Source: Blastococcus sp. CPCC 205250 (GTDB lineage Bacteria; Actinomycetota; Actinomycetes; Mycobacteriales; Geodermatophilaceae). Taken from it: 64,000 nt of DNA. The notes under the pieces are model-generated. The model did no database searches, was not told the origin of the DNA, and was given only the letters and a program-made list of their open reading frames with translations. Shown one piece after another: positions 37,350 through 45,861 of this stretch (positions are counted from its first letter, which is position 1; every line of letters starts with the position of its first letter). The DNA is taken from the NCBI RefSeq assembly GCF_019799925.1, contig NZ_JABGCG010000003.1:310001-374000 (forward strand). The letters are read 5' to 3'. The translations under genes and the position numbers were made by a program.

Positions 37350-37731
37350 ATGCCCCTGCCGGTCAGCACCTACGTCAGCCTGACCACGTTCCGCCGCTCG
37401 GGCGCCGCCGTCCCCACCTGAGCCGCGCGGCCCCGTCCCGAGGCTCGGCCCGAGCCTGCGAGGGGTGAGGAGGACGGGGTCCTCCTCACGGCTGCGGCAC
37501 ACGTCGCGGGTGACCGTGGCCCCCTGCGACGTCCGCGGCCGGGTGCGCGGCCCGGCCGTCGTGGGGACGGCGGGGTTCGTCCCGCGCGCGGAGTGGCCGC
37601 AGGCGCTGGCCGCCCTGCGCCGGGCCTACGGGCTGCGGTTCACCCTCGGCAACGCCACCTCGCGGCTGGTGCACCGGCTGCTGCGGCGCCCCGGCGACCG
37701 CCACGAGCTGATCCGCATCCACCCGGCCTGA
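37350..37731 (+). pseudogene. Disrupted PPOX-class F420-dependent enzyme gene (Rv2061-like family)
   Basis: The N-terminal part MPLPVSTYVSLTTFRRSGAAVPT (37350-37418) matches the start of this split-barrel flavin/F420 family, but a stop follows at once. The C-terminal part resumes one frame over near 37491 with LRHTSRVTVAPCDVRGRVRGPAVVGTAGF, also typical of the family. The middle segment (PVWxxxDG...SGKVKR in homologues, about 24 residues) is missing and is replaced by about 70 nt holding two adjacent hairpins (37441-37489). Both a stop and a frameshift must be overcome, so I call it a pseudogene. Confidence 0.78.
37441..37489. repeat. Two-hairpin palindromic element inside the broken PPOX gene
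   Basis: AGGCTCG/CGAGCCT (37441-37447 and 37451-37457) forms a first hairpin. GTGAGGAGGAC/GTCCTCCTCAC (37465-37475 and 37479-37489) forms a second, perfect 11-bp hairpin. A 13-nt part (37455-37467) recurs exactly at 19288-19300. The arrangement resembles REP/BIME or MITE-like elements. Confidence 0.65.
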
Positions 37732-37745
37732 CCCCCGGCCACCCC

Positions 37746-37785
37746 GCAGGGTCCCGCCCCGAACGTGCGCGTGGCGGGACCCTGC
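37746..37785. terminator. Hairpin at the 3' end of leuS
   Basis: Arms 37746-37758 and 37773-37785 pair perfectly over 13 bp with a 14-nt loop. The loop region shares 13 nt (reverse complement) with the hairpin at 22984-23034. It lies 15 nt beyond the leuS stop and also closes the converging PPOX pseudogene. Confidence 0.78.
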
Positions 37786-37799
37786 AGAGCGGTCCTCCG

Positions 37800-40700
37800 T
37801 CAGCCGAGGACGAAGTTGACCAGCCGGCCCGGGACGGCGACCACGCGGCGCACGGTCCTGCCGGCCAGCTGACCGGCGATCCGCTCGTCGTCGCGGGCCG
37901 CGGCCTCCAGCGCGGCGGCGTCCGCGTCGGCCGGCACCGTCACCTGGGCGCGCACCTTGCCGTTGACCTGGACGGCGACCTGCACCGTGTCCTCGACCAG
38001 CCAGCGCTCGTCGGCCACCGGGAACGGCGTCCACGCCGAGGACTCCGGGTGGCCCAGCCGCGACCACAGCTCCTCGGCGATGTGCGGGGCCAGCGGCGCG
38101 ACCAGCAGCACCAGCGGCTCGGCCACCGACCGCGGCACCGGCCGGTCCGCGCCGTAGGCCTGCGTCAGCGCGTTGGTCAGCTCGGTGATCCGGGCGATGG
38201 CGATGTTGAAGCGCAGCGTGGTCATGCCGTCGCGGACGCCGGCGATCGCCCGGTGCAGCGCCCGCAGGACCTCCTCGGCCGGCTCGACGTCGTCGGCCGC
38301 GCGTACCGCGCCGGTCTCCTCGTCGACGACCACGCGCCAGATCCGCTGCAGCAGCCGCTGCGAGCCGACGACGGCCTTGGTCTCCCACGGCCGGGACTGC
38401 TCCAGCGGCCCGGTCGACATCTCGTACACGCGGAAGGTGTCCGCGCCGTAGGCGCCGATCATCTCGTCGGGCGTGACCATGTTCTTGAGGCTCTTGCCGA
38501 TCTTCCCGTACTCGCGGTCGACCGGGTTGCCCTCGAAGAAGAACTGCCCGTCGCGCTCCTCCACCTCGGCGGCGGGCACGTAGAAGCCCCGCTCGTCGGT
38601 GTAGGCGTAGGCGGAGATGTAGCCCTGGTTGACCAGCCGGCGGAACGGCTCCTCGCTGGAGACGTACCCCAGGTCGAACAGCACCTTGTGCCAGAAGCGG
38701 GCGTACAGCAGGTGCAGCACCGCGTGCTCGACACCGCCGACGTACAGGTCGACGCCGCCGACGTCGCCGGGCTCCCGCGGGCCCATCCAGTAGCGCTCCA
38801 GCTCCGGGTCGACCATCTGCGTGTCGTCGCCCGGGTCCAGGTAGCGCAGGTAGTACCAGCACGACCCGGCCCAGTTGGGCATCGTGTTGGTCTCCCGGCG
38901 GTACGGCTTCGGCCCGTCACCCAGGTCCAGCTCCACCGTCGTCCAGTCGGTGGCGCGCGACAGCGGGGGCTCCGGCGCGCTGTCGGCGTCGTCGTCGGAG
39001 AACGTCTTGGGCGAGTAGTCGTCGACCTCGGGCAGCAGCACCGGCAGCATCGACTCGGGCACCGCGCGCGGGGCGCCGTCCTCGCCGTAGACGATCGGGA
39101 ACGGCTCGCCCCAGTAGCGCTGCCGGCTGAACAGCCAGTCGCGCAGCTTGTAGGTGGTCGTCGCCTCGCCGTGCCCCCGGTCCACCAGCCAGTCGGTGAT
39201 CCGCGCGATGGCGGTCGCCTTGTCCAGGCCGTCCAGCGAGACCTCGTCGTTCGACGAGTTGACCATCTGCCCGGCGCCGGTCCAGGCGCCGCCGTCCCAG
39301 TCCGCGGGCGGCTGGACGGTGCGCACGTGCGGCAGCCCGAAGGCCTGGGCGAAGTCCCAGTCGCGGGCGTCCTCGGCGGGCACGGCCATGATCGCGCCCG
39401 TGCCGTAGCCGGTCAGCACGTAGTCGGCGATGAAGACGGGCAGCTCCCGGCCGTTGACCGGGTTGACCGCGCTGACGCCCAGCCAGACGCCGGTCTTCTC
39501 CCGCGCCTCGTTCTGCCGGTCCAGCTCCGACCGGCGCGAGGCCTGCCGCTGGTACTCCCGCACCGCCTCGCCCGGGGTCGCGGCGCCGCCGGTCCAGCGC
39601 GGGTCGGTGCCGTCCGGCCACGCGCCGGCGGTCAGCTCCCCGACCAGCGGGTGCTCGGGCGCCAGGACGACGTAGGTGGCACCGAACAGGGTGTCGGGAC
39701 GGGTCGTGAAGACCTCGATCTCCTGCCCGGCGCAGCCGAACCGGATGCGCGCGCCGGTGGAGCGGCCGATCCAGTTGCGCTGCATCTGCTTCAGCGAGTC
39801 CGACCAGTCCAGCCGGTCGAGGTCGGCCAGCAGCCGCTCGGCGTAGGAGGTGATCCGCATCATCCACTGGGTCAGCGGCCGCCGGAACACCGGGAAGTTG
39901 CCCCGCTCGGAGCGCCCGTCGGGGGTGACCTCCTCGTTGGACAGCACCGTGCCCAGGCCCGGGCACCAGTTGACCGGCGCCTCGTGCCGGTAGGCCAGCC
40001 GGTGGGCGTCGACGACGGCGCGCTTCTGGGCGTCGGACAGCTCGACCCAGGGCAGGCCGGAGGGGTTGGTGCCCGGGGCCGGCTCGCGGGTACCGGCGTC
40101 CAGCTCGGCGACCAGCTCCTCCACCCGGCGGGCCCTGCCGGCGTCGGGGTCGAACCAGGAGCCGAAGATCTGCAGGAAGATCCACTGCGTCCACCGGTAG
40201 TAGCCGGGGTCGATCGTGGCGAAGCTGCGGCGGTCGTCGTGGTCGACGCCCAGCCGGCGCAGCTGGGTGCGGATCGCGGCGATGTTGGCCTCGGTCGTGA
40301 CCCGGGGGTGCTGCCCGGTCTGGACGGCGTACTGCTCGGCGGGCAGGCCGAAGGCGTCGTAGCCCATCGGGTGCAGCACGTTGTCGCCGTCCATGCGGCG
40401 GAACCGGCTGGTCACGTCGGTGCCCAGGTAGCCCAGCGGGTGCCCGACGTGCAGCCCCGCGCCCGAGGGGTACGGGAACATGTCCATCGCGAAGAACTTG
40501 GGGCGGTCGGCCACCCGCTCGAAGCCCGCGGACAGCCGCCCGCTGGGGTTCGGGGTGTGGAAGGTCCCCTCGGCCGCCCACCGGTCCTGCCACGAGAGCT
40601 CGATCTGCTGCGCCAGGGCCGGGGTGTACCGGTGCGGGGGGACGCCGTCGCCGCTGGGCTCGGTGCTGGCGGCGCCGGTCTGGCTGGCCGTCTGGCTCAT
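37800..40700 (-). CDS. leuS: Leucyl-tRNA synthetase
   Basis: LeuRS charges tRNA-Leu. The 966-residue class I synthetase has the HIGH-type signature in [15 protein letters not shown], a CP1 editing domain, and KMSKS in the form [11 protein letters not shown] 40700 (MSQTASQTG) is chosen because CCGGAG lies about 8 nt upstream; the in-frame ATG at 40751 abuts a terminator hairpin and would translate a leader with no homology. An attenuator-like leader (peptide 40838-40803 and hairpin 40778-40757) lies upstream, so expression is probably set by leucine supply. The region between 40700 and 40838 has no other gene. Confidence 0.96.
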   Translation of the reverse strand: MSQTASQTGAASTEPSGDGVPPHRYTPALAQQIELSWQDRWAAEGTFHTPNPSGRLSAGFERVADRPKFFAMDMFPYPSGAGLHVGHPLGYLGTDVTSRFRRMDGDNVLHPMGYDAFGLPAEQYAVQTGQHPRVTTEANIAAIRTQLRRLGVDHDDRRSFATIDPGYYRWTQWIFLQIFGSWFDPDAGRARRVEELVAELDAGTREPAPGTNPSGLPWVELSDAQKRAVVDAHRLAYRHEAPVNWCPGLGTVLSNEEVTPDGRSERGNFPVFRRPLTQWMMRITSYAERLLADLDRLDWSDSLKQMQRNWIGRSTGARIRFGCAGQEIEVFTTRPDTLFGATYVVLAPEHPLVGELTAGAWPDGTDPRWTGGAATPGEAVREYQRQASRRSELDRQNEAREKTGVWLGVSAVNPVNGRELPVFIADYVLTGYGTGAIMAVPAEDARDWDFAQAFGLPHVRTVQPPADWDGGAWTGAGQMVNSSNDEVSLDGLDKATAIARITDWLVDRGHGEATTTYKLRDWLFSRQRYWGEPFPIVYGEDGAPRAVPESMLPVLLPEVDDYSPKTFSDDDADSAPEPPLSRATDWTTVELDLGDGPKPYRRETNTMPNWAGSCWYYLRYLDPGDDTQMVDPELERYWMGPREPGDVGGVDLYVGGVEHAVLHLLYARFWHKVLFDLGYVSSEEPFRRLVNQGYISAYAYTDERGFYVPAAEVEERDGQFFFEGNPVDREYGKIGKSLKNMVTPDEMIGAYGADTFRVYEMSTGPLEQSRPWETKAVVGSQRLLQRIWRVVVDEETGAVRAADDVEPAEEVLRALHRAIAGVRDGMTTLRFNIAIARITELTNALTQAYGADRPVPRSVAEPLVLLVAPLAPHIAEELWSRLGHPESSAWTPFPVADERWLVEDTVQVAVQVNGKVRAQVTVPADADAAALEAAARDDERIAGQLAGRTVRRVVAVPGRLVNFVLG

Positions 40701-40756
40701 CGTCGGTGCTCCGGTCTCGGGTGCTGGGGCGGCGCGAACGGGTGCGCACATGGAAA

Positions 40757-40778
40757 GACCCCTCGCACAGGAGGGGTC
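40757..40778 (-). terminator. Attenuator terminator in the leuS leader
   Basis: On the minus strand GACCCCTC and GAGGGGTC form a perfect 8-bp stem with a 6-nt loop, followed directly by TTT. It lies 25 nt after the leader-peptide stop. A second GACCCC (40804-40799) overlaps that stop and could compete for the same GGGGTC. Confidence 0.7.
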
Positions 40779-40802
40779 GCCGCGCTGCCTCGCAGGTCGG
40801 GG

Positions 40803-40838
40803 TCAGCGCGGCCCGGTGAGGAGGAGCCGCCCGGTCAC
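40803..40838 (-). CDS. Putative leucine leader peptide (VTGRLLLTGPR)
   Basis: Eleven codons read GTG ACC GGG CGG CTC CTC CTC ACC GGG CCG CGC TGA, with three consecutive Leu codons. TAGAGT (40850-40845) sits exactly 6 nt upstream, so transcription would start at the GTG and the peptide would be read leaderless. The Leu run in front of a terminator and leuS is the layout of ribosome-mediated attenuation. It is too short to be recognised by homology, hence the moderate confidence. Confidence 0.65.
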   Translation of the reverse strand: MTGRLLLTGPR

Positions 40839-40844
40839 CGGCCC

Positions 40845-40850
40845 ACTCTA
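40845..40850 (-). promoter_or_regulatory. -10 element of leuS
   Basis: TAGAGT on the minus strand, 6 nt upstream of the leader-peptide GTG. No convincing -35 hexamer is visible. The same TAGAGT-N6-GTG layout occurs at 15358-15372. Confidence 0.55.
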
Positions 40851-40923
40851 CCGCCGGCCCGGTACCGGTCCTCGGGGAGCGACCGCGCCGGCGGCCCCGT
40901 CCCGGCAGGACCGCCCCGTGGCG

Positions 40924-41853
40924 TCAGCCGAGCTGCGGTGCCACCTCCGCCGCGACCAGGTCCAGGTGGTCGAGGTCGGCGAGGTCGAGCACCTGCAGGT
41001 AGACCCGGGTCGCGCCCGCCTCGGCGTAGCGGCCGAGGGTGTCGACCGCCTCGGCCGGCGTGCCGGCGACACCGTGCTGCCGCAGCTCGTCGACGTCGCG
41101 GCCGATGGCGGCGGCCCGGCGGGCGAGCTCGGCGTCGTCCCGGCCGACGCACAGCACCAGCGCCGAGCTGAGGACCATCGACGACGGGTCGCGCCCCGCC
41201 TCCTCGCAGGCGGTGCGGACGCCGCCGAACAGCCGCGCGTTCTCCTCGGCGGCCATGAACGGCACGTTGAACTCCTGCGCGTAGCGGGCCGCCAGCCGCG
41301 GCGTGCGCCGGGCGCCGCTGCCGCCGACGAGCACCGGGATGCCGCCGGGCTGCACCGGCTTGGGCAGGGCCGGCGAGCCGGAGAGGCGGTAGTGCTCCCC
41401 GGCGAAGTCGAAGGTCTCGCCAGGAGGCGTCGCCCAGAGCCCCGTGACGACGGCGAGCTGTTCCTCGTACCGGTCGAAGCGCTCGCCGAGCTCGGGGAAG
41501 GGGATGCCGTAGGCGTCGTGCTCGGCCTCGAACCAGCCCGAGCCGATGCCGAGCTCCACCCGGCCGCCGCTCATCTGGTCCACCTGCGCCACGGAGATGG
41601 CCAGCGGCCCGGGGAGCCGGAAGGTGGCGGCGGTCATCAGCGTGCCGAGCCGGATCCGGCTGGTCTCGCGGGCCAGGCCGCCCAGCGTCACCCACGCGTC
41701 GGTGGGTCCCGGGAGACCGGCGCCGGCCATGGCGAGGTAGTGGTCGGAGCGGAAGAACGCGTCGTAGCCGGTCTCCTCGGCCCGCCGGGCCACCGCGAGG
41801 AGGTCGTCGTAGGTCGCGCCCTGCTGGGGTTCGGTGAAGATCCGGAGCTGCAC
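40924..41853 (-). CDS. LLM-class F420-dependent oxidoreductase
   Basis: The 309-residue protein is a luciferase-like TIM barrel with LRIFTEPQQGATYDDLLAVARRAEE, FFRSDHYL, RIRLGTLMTAATFRLPGPLAISVAQVDQMSGGRVELGIGSGWFEAEH, and PVLVGGSGARRTPRLAARYA. These features fit F420-dependent members of the family common in actinobacteria. The substrate is unknown. TAGCGT lies 7 nt before the GTG at 41853, supporting that start. It is followed by leuS, which has its own promoter. Confidence 0.9.
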   Translation of the reverse strand: MQLRIFTEPQQGATYDDLLAVARRAEETGYDAFFRSDHYLAMAGAGLPGPTDAWVTLGGLARETSRIRLGTLMTAATFRLPGPLAISVAQVDQMSGGRVELGIGSGWFEAEHDAYGIPFPELGERFDRYEEQLAVVTGLWATPPGETFDFAGEHYRLSGSPALPKPVQPGGIPVLVGGSGARRTPRLAARYAQEFNVPFMAAEENARLFGGVRTACEEAGRDPSSMVLSSALVLCVGRDDAELARRAAAIGRDVDELRQHGVAGTPAEAVDTLGRYAEAGATRVYLQVLDLADLDHLDLVAAEVAPQLG

Positions 41854-41967
41854 GGCGGCGACGCTAACCGGGCCGCTCCCCCGCCGCCGGACGACGGGGC
41901 TCGGGGTGTGCTCGCCGCACGATGCGGGCAGGATGACGGCGAGACGATCAACGTGGAGGTACATCCC

Positions 41968-43161
41968 GTGTTCCGCAAGAAGACCAGAGGTCAGGTCATC
42001 GCAGCCGAGCTCCAGGAGGGGTTCAGCCACATCGGGACGGCGATGACCGAGGCCGGTCGTGCGGCCGCAGAGGAGCTGGCGCCCCGCCTCGCGGCCGCCC
42101 GTGACGCCGCCGGCCCGGCCCTCGGCGCCGCGCAGCTGGCCGTGGCACCGAAGGTCGCCGCCGCCGTGGCGGTCACCGCGCCCGCCGTCGCCTCGGCCCG
42201 CGACGCCATCAGCCCCCGCGTCGAGGCCGCGCAGAAGGCGATCAGCCCCCGCGTGGAGGCCGCGCTCGAGGCGGCCGGTCCCCGCCTGGACGCCGCGCAG
42301 AAGGCGGTCGACGCCGGTCTCCTCGCGGCCGTGGAGGCGCTGAGCCCCCGGGTGCAGGCGGCCCGCGAGGCCGCCAAGCCGGCTCTGAGCACCGCCGTCG
42401 CCGCGACCACGGCCGCGGCGACCAGGGCGGCCGCCGACCTGGGCCCCCGGGTCGAGGCCGCGCAGAAGGCCGCGCAGAAGGCGCTGGCCAGCGAGGTGCT
42501 GCCGAAGGTGGTCGCGGCCCGCGAGGCCGTCGGCCCGGCGTTCGACAACGCACGGGAGACGCTGGCCGCCGGTGTCGAGTCCGCGCTCCACGAGCTCGAG
42601 GCCCGCCGGGACGAGTTCGTCGGGGCCGCCGACAAGACCACCCGGAAGGCCGGGCGCAGGGCCGCCAAGCAGGCGGCCAAGGCCAAGGCGGCCAAGGCGG
42701 CCAAGCAGGCGGCCAAGGCCTCGGCCAAGGGCAAGGCGGCGAAGGCGTCGGCGAAGGCGAAGCGGGGTACCGGGCTGGAGCGCGAGTCGCGGCGGTGGCC
42801 GTGGCTGGCGCTGTTCGCGGCGGTCGGCGCCGTGGCGTACGCGGTGCTCCGCCGCCGCGACGACTCCGACGCCTGGACCCCCGCCCCCACGGGCGACGGG
42901 CCCGTCCCGAGCTACCGAGAGGACCCCGTGCCCAGCTCCCCCAGCAACGACGACGCCGGCAAGACAGTCTCCAGCGCGACCTGGGAGTCCGGTGACTCCG
43001 CGCCCGCCGAGTCCGACATGGGCATCCGCGACGCGCAGATGGTCGACTCCGACGGCCCCACCGACCCGGTGGACCCGAAGAACAACCCCGAGCCGTTCAC
43101 CAGTGGCGGCAGCGAGGACCCCGGCCCGACCGCCGGCCCGTCCGGTTCCGGTCAGGCCTGA
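41968..43161 (+). CDS. Membrane-anchored protein with twelve consecutive 11-residue repeats
   Basis: The 397-residue protein has a short basic start, twelve uninterrupted 11-mers at residues 37-168 with consensus xxPRVxAAxxA (Pro every 11 residues), a further amphipathic stretch to about 215, a Lys/Ala-rich histone H1-like segment (225-265), one membrane helix (about 277-295, [18 protein letters not shown]), and an acidic Ser/Pro/Asp tail. Eleven-residue amphipathic repeats occur in apolipoproteins, synuclein and LEA proteins, which bind lipid surfaces or protect cells on drying. I do not recognise a family. GGAGGT lies 7 nt before the GTG at 41968. It is divergent from the LLM gene and ends at a strong hairpin. 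Confidence 0.85.
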   Translation: MFRKKTRGQVIAAELQEGFSHIGTAMTEAGRAAAEELAPRLAAARDAAGPALGAAQLAVAPKVAAAVAVTAPAVASARDAISPRVEAAQKAISPRVEAALEAAGPRLDAAQKAVDAGLLAAVEALSPRVQAAREAAKPALSTAVAATTAAATRAAADLGPRVEAAQKAAQKALASEVLPKVVAAREAVGPAFDNARETLAAGVESALHELEARRDEFVGAADKTTRKAGRRAAKQAAKAKAAKAAKQAAKASAKGKAAKASAKAKRGTGLERESRRWPWLALFAAVGAVAYAVLRRRDDSDAWTPAPTGDGPVPSYREDPVPSSPSNDDAGKTVSSATWESGDSAPAESDMGIRDAQMVDSDGPTDPVDPKNNPEPFTSGGSEDPGPTAGPSGSGQA

Positions 43162-43182
43162 CGGCCCCCGAGACCTCGCACA

Positions 43183-43220
43183 CACCGCCCCCGCTGCTCC
43201 CCGGAGCAGCGGGGGCGGTG
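43183..43220. terminator. Perfect 18-bp hairpin upstream of lipA
   Basis: Arms 43183-43200 and 43203-43220 pair over 18 bp around a 2-nt nominal loop. It follows the repeat-protein gene and precedes the lipA promoter element TACCGT (43234-43239). Confidence 0.83.
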
Positions 43221-43246
43221 GCGTTCGCGGGCGTACCGTGCAGGTC

Positions 43247-44218
43247 ATGAGCGAGACGGTGGCCCCCACGTCCTCCGGATCCACCCTCGAGCCCGCCGGC
43301 CGTAAGCTGCTGCGCCTCGAGGTCCGCAACAGCCAGGTGCCGATCGAGCGCAAGCCCGAGTGGATCAAGACGCGGCTCAAGACCGGCCCCGAGTACACCG
43401 AGCTCAAGTCGCTGGTCCGCCGCGAGGGGCTGCACACGGTGTGCGAGGAGGCCGGCTGCCCCAACATCTACGAGTGCTGGGAGGACCGCGAGGCCACCTT
43501 CCTCATCGGCGGCGACCAGTGCACCCGGCGCTGCGACTTCTGCCAGATCGACACCGGCAAGCCCGCCGAGTTCGACGCCGACGAGCCCCGCCGAGTGGCC
43601 GAGAGCGTCGCCACGATGCAGCTGCGCTACGCCACGGTCACCGGCGTCGCCCGCGACGACCTGCCCGACGGCGGCGCGTGGCTGTACGCCGAGACGGTGC
43701 GCCAGATCCACGCCGCCGTCCCTGGCTGCGGCGTCGAGCTGCTGATCCCGGACTTCAACGCCGACCCGGGTCAGCTCGCCGAGGTCTTCTCCTCCCGCCC
43801 CGAGGTGCTCGCGCACAACGTCGAGACCGTGCCGCGGATCTTCAAGCGCATCCGCCCCGGCTTCCGCTTCGAGCGGTCGCTCGCCGTGATCACCGCCGCC
43901 CGCGAGGCCGGCCTGGTCACCAAGTCCAACCTGATCCTCGGCATGGGCGAGGAGCCTGCCGAGGTCGTGGAGACGATGCAGGCGCTGCACGACGCCGGCT
44001 GCGACCTGCTCACCATCACCCAGTACCTGCGCCCCTCGCCCCGCCACCACCCCGTCGTCCGGTGGGTGAAGCCCGACGAGTTCGTCGGCTTCCAGGCCGA
44101 GGCCGAGCGGATCGGCTTCCCGGGTGTCCTCGCCGGCCCGCTGGTGCGCAGCTCCTACCGCGCCGGCCGGCTCTACCAGCAGGCAGTCGAGGCACGGGGT
44201 CTGACCCGCCAGGGGTGA
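43247..44218 (+). CDS. lipA: Lipoyl synthase
   Basis: LipA is a radical-SAM enzyme that inserts two sulfurs into protein-bound octanoate. The 323-residue protein has the auxiliary-cluster cysteines 66, 71 and 77 ([12 protein letters not shown]), the radical-SAM cysteines 92, 96 and 99 (CTRRCDFC) and the C-terminal RSSY that ligates the auxiliary cluster. TACCGT lies 7 nt before the ATG and there is no ribosome binding site, so it is probably leaderless. It works on LipB products, and sucB/dlaT is a target. Confidence 0.96.
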   Translation: MSETVAPTSSGSTLEPAGRKLLRLEVRNSQVPIERKPEWIKTRLKTGPEYTELKSLVRREGLHTVCEEAGCPNIYECWEDREATFLIGGDQCTRRCDFCQIDTGKPAEFDADEPRRVAESVATMQLRYATVTGVARDDLPDGGAWLYAETVRQIHAAVPGCGVELLIPDFNADPGQLAEVFSSRPEVLAHNVETVPRIFKRIRPGFRFERSLAVITAAREAGLVTKSNLILGMGEEPAEVVETMQALHDAGCDLLTITQYLRPSPRHHPVVRWVKPDEFVGFQAEAERIGFPGVLAGPLVRSSYRAGRLYQQAVEARGLTRQG

Positions 44219-44269
44219 CCCCGGGCGTCGTCGTGGGGGAAGCGCCCGGCGCGGCCCTATCCTGGGTGC

Positions 44270-45139
44270 ATGGCACGCAGCAAGCCCACGGACTCCCCCG
44301 CCCCCACCGGCAAGGCCGGGCGGGCGCCCGGCGCCGGGAGCCGTGGCCGGGCCGCCGCTCCCACCGGTTCGACCGCCTCGGGCCAGGGCACCACGGCCGC
44401 GGCGGGCAAGCCGGCCAAGGCGCCGAAGCTCGGCAAGGACGGCAAGCCCAAGGTCGGCCGGCTGGCCAAGCTGCGCACCAATGCCCGCATGATGAAGCAG
44501 GCGTACTCGCTGACCTACAAGAACGACCCCAAGCTGCCCTGGCTGATGCTCATCGCCTTCGTGGTGGTGGCCGGTGTCGTCGAGCTGATCGGCATCCTGC
44601 TGGGCGCGCCGCTGTTCACCCTCGTCTTCGCGATCCCGCTCGGGCTGCTGGCCGCACTGGTGGTGTTCGGCCGGCGCGCGCAAGGCTCGGCCTACCGCCA
44701 GGTGGAGGGCCAGCCCGGCGCCGCGGCCTGGGTGCTCGAGGGCATGCGGGGTGACTGGCGGGTGACCTCCGGCGTCGCCGGCACCACGCAGCTCGACTCG
44801 GTGCACCGGGTGCTGGGCCGGCCCGGCGTCATCCTGGTCGCCGAGGGCGTCCCCTCGCGGGTGCGGCCGCTGCTGGCGCAGGAGAAGAAGAAGCTCGCCC
44901 GCATCGTCGGCGACACCCCGATCTACGACATCCTGGTCGGGGACGACGAGGGTCAGGTGCCGCTGAAGAAGCTCAACACCCACGTGGTGAAGCTGCCCCG
45001 CAACCTCAGCGCGGCCGAGGTCAACGCCCTCGCCCGCCGGATGAGCGCCCTCGGCGGCCCGAAGATGCCCGTGCCCGGCGGCCCGCTGCCCGGCGGCCGG
45101 CAGATGTCGGTCAGCCAGCGCCAGGTCCGCCGCAGGTAG
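44270..45139 (+). CDS. DUF4191 family membrane protein
   Basis: The 289-residue protein has a long Lys/Ala/Gly-rich N-terminus, two membrane helices (LPWLMLIAFVVVAGVVELIGILLG and LFTLVFAIPLGLLAALVVF) and a cytoplasmic domain with AYRQVEGQPGAAAWVLEGMRGDW and GVPSRVRPLLAQEKKKLARIVGDTPIYDI. This is DUF4191 (Rv2219), always next to lipA/glnA1 in actinobacteria; the role is unknown. TATCCT lies 6 nt before the ATG. A strong hairpin follows. Confidence 0.9.
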   Translation: MARSKPTDSPAPTGKAGRAPGAGSRGRAAAPTGSTASGQGTTAAAGKPAKAPKLGKDGKPKVGRLAKLRTNARMMKQAYSLTYKNDPKLPWLMLIAFVVVAGVVELIGILLGAPLFTLVFAIPLGLLAALVVFGRRAQGSAYRQVEGQPGAAAWVLEGMRGDWRVTSGVAGTTQLDSVHRVLGRPGVILVAEGVPSRVRPLLAQEKKKLARIVGDTPIYDILVGDDEGQVPLKKLNTHVVKLPRNLSAAEVNALARRMSALGGPKMPVPGGPLPGGRQMSVSQRQVRRR

Positions 45140-45149
45140 TGCCCGGCAA

Positions 45150-45190
45150 CGCAGAGAGCCCCGCACCGGTCCGGTGCGGGGCTCTCTGCG
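45150..45190. terminator. Perfect 20-bp hairpin between DUF4191 and RDD genes
   Basis: Arms 45150-45169 and 45171-45190 are completely complementary. It serves two convergent genes. As elsewhere in this window the loop is minimal and no U-tract is present. Confidence 0.85.
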
Positions 45191-45198
45191 TCGAGGGC

Positions 45199-45618
45199 TC
45201 AGCGATCGAGGACGACGGCGGTGTCGGTGACGCGGTCGTGCAGACCGCGGCCGTCCACGTCGACCACCAGGGCCGGGACCAGCAGGCACAGCAGCGCGGT
45301 GCGGACGAGGGCACGCCACCACGCCAGCTGCTCGCCCTGCCGCGGGTGGGCCAGCCGCAGGCCGACCAGGCGCATGCCCGGCGTCTGCCCGAAGAGCACG
45401 AGCGACACCACGGTCAGCGTGGCGAAGACGAGCAGCGTCCAGAAGCCGCGTCCCGGCCCGACCAGGGCGATCGTGATGAGCCCGGCCGCGATGGCGTCGA
45501 CGAGGTAGGCCCGCACGCGCGCCCCGAACGGCGCGAGCGACCCCGGGCCCTCGGCGGGCAACCCCAGCGCGGCGCCGCGGCGACGACCCTGAGAAGGTGG
45601 CTGGGCATCCCTGACCAT
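45199..45618 (-). CDS. RDD family membrane protein
   Basis: The 139-residue protein has three membrane helices and the RDD pattern: FGARVRAYLVDAIAAGLI (with the Arg/Asp pair), FGQTPGMRLVGLRL and the C-terminal GRGLHDRVTDTAVV. It corresponds to Rv2219A, next to glnA1. Its function is unknown; some RDD proteins are ion antiporters. TACGCT lies 7 nt before the ATG, supporting this start over longer upstream frames. Confidence 0.9.
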   Translation of the reverse strand: MVRDAQPPSQGRRRGAALGLPAEGPGSLAPFGARVRAYLVDAIAAGLITIALVGPGRGFWTLLVFATLTVVSLVLFGQTPGMRLVGLRLAHPRQGEQLAWWRALVRTALLCLLVPALVVDVDGRGLHDRVTDTAVVLDR

Positions 45619-45696
45619 GACCGCCAGCGTAGGACCCCGCAGGGTGCCGCCCTGCCGGGCGCGGAGGACGGGCCCCGACGACACGCCGGGGCCGGT

Positions 45697-45723
45697 GTTA
45701 CCGGTCCGAAACACCGGAGACAC
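45697..45723 (+). promoter_or_regulatory. GlnR-type operator upstream of glnA
   Basis: GTTAC (45697-45701), GAAAC (45708-45712) and GACAC (45719-45723) are spaced by 6 nt each, so the half-sites repeat every 11 bp. The first two fit the actinobacterial GlnR box GTnAC-n6-GaAAC exactly. A -10-like TAGGTT lies at 45745-45750, which places the site at about -35 to -60, fitting activation in nitrogen limitation. Confidence 0.7.
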
Positions 45724-45861
45724 CCCGGGGCAACTCCTCGCTCGTAGGTTCGCAACCGGCTGTTCGCCCACTCCGTCCACGTCGCTCCCGCGGGGGTCTC
45801 CGCTCCTCGCTCGTGCCTCGCTGCGATGCTCAACCCCCTGTCCGCTCACCCCGGAGGATCG

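Noticed and set aside
37465..37731. Independent 88-residue gene
   Set aside because: It would start inside a hairpin with no ribosome binding site and matches only the C-terminal part of the PPOX family; the N-terminal part lies upstream in another frame.
40701..40751. leuS start at the upstream in-frame ATG (40751)
   Set aside because: It directly abuts the attenuator hairpin and has no ribosome binding site, whereas ATG 40700 has CCGGAG at good spacing and gives the normal N-terminus.
37593..41171. A plus-strand open frame of almost 1200 codons
   Set aside because: It is the antisense mirror of leuS, with Val/Arg/Gly/His-rich, domain-free translation; leuS has full family motifs.
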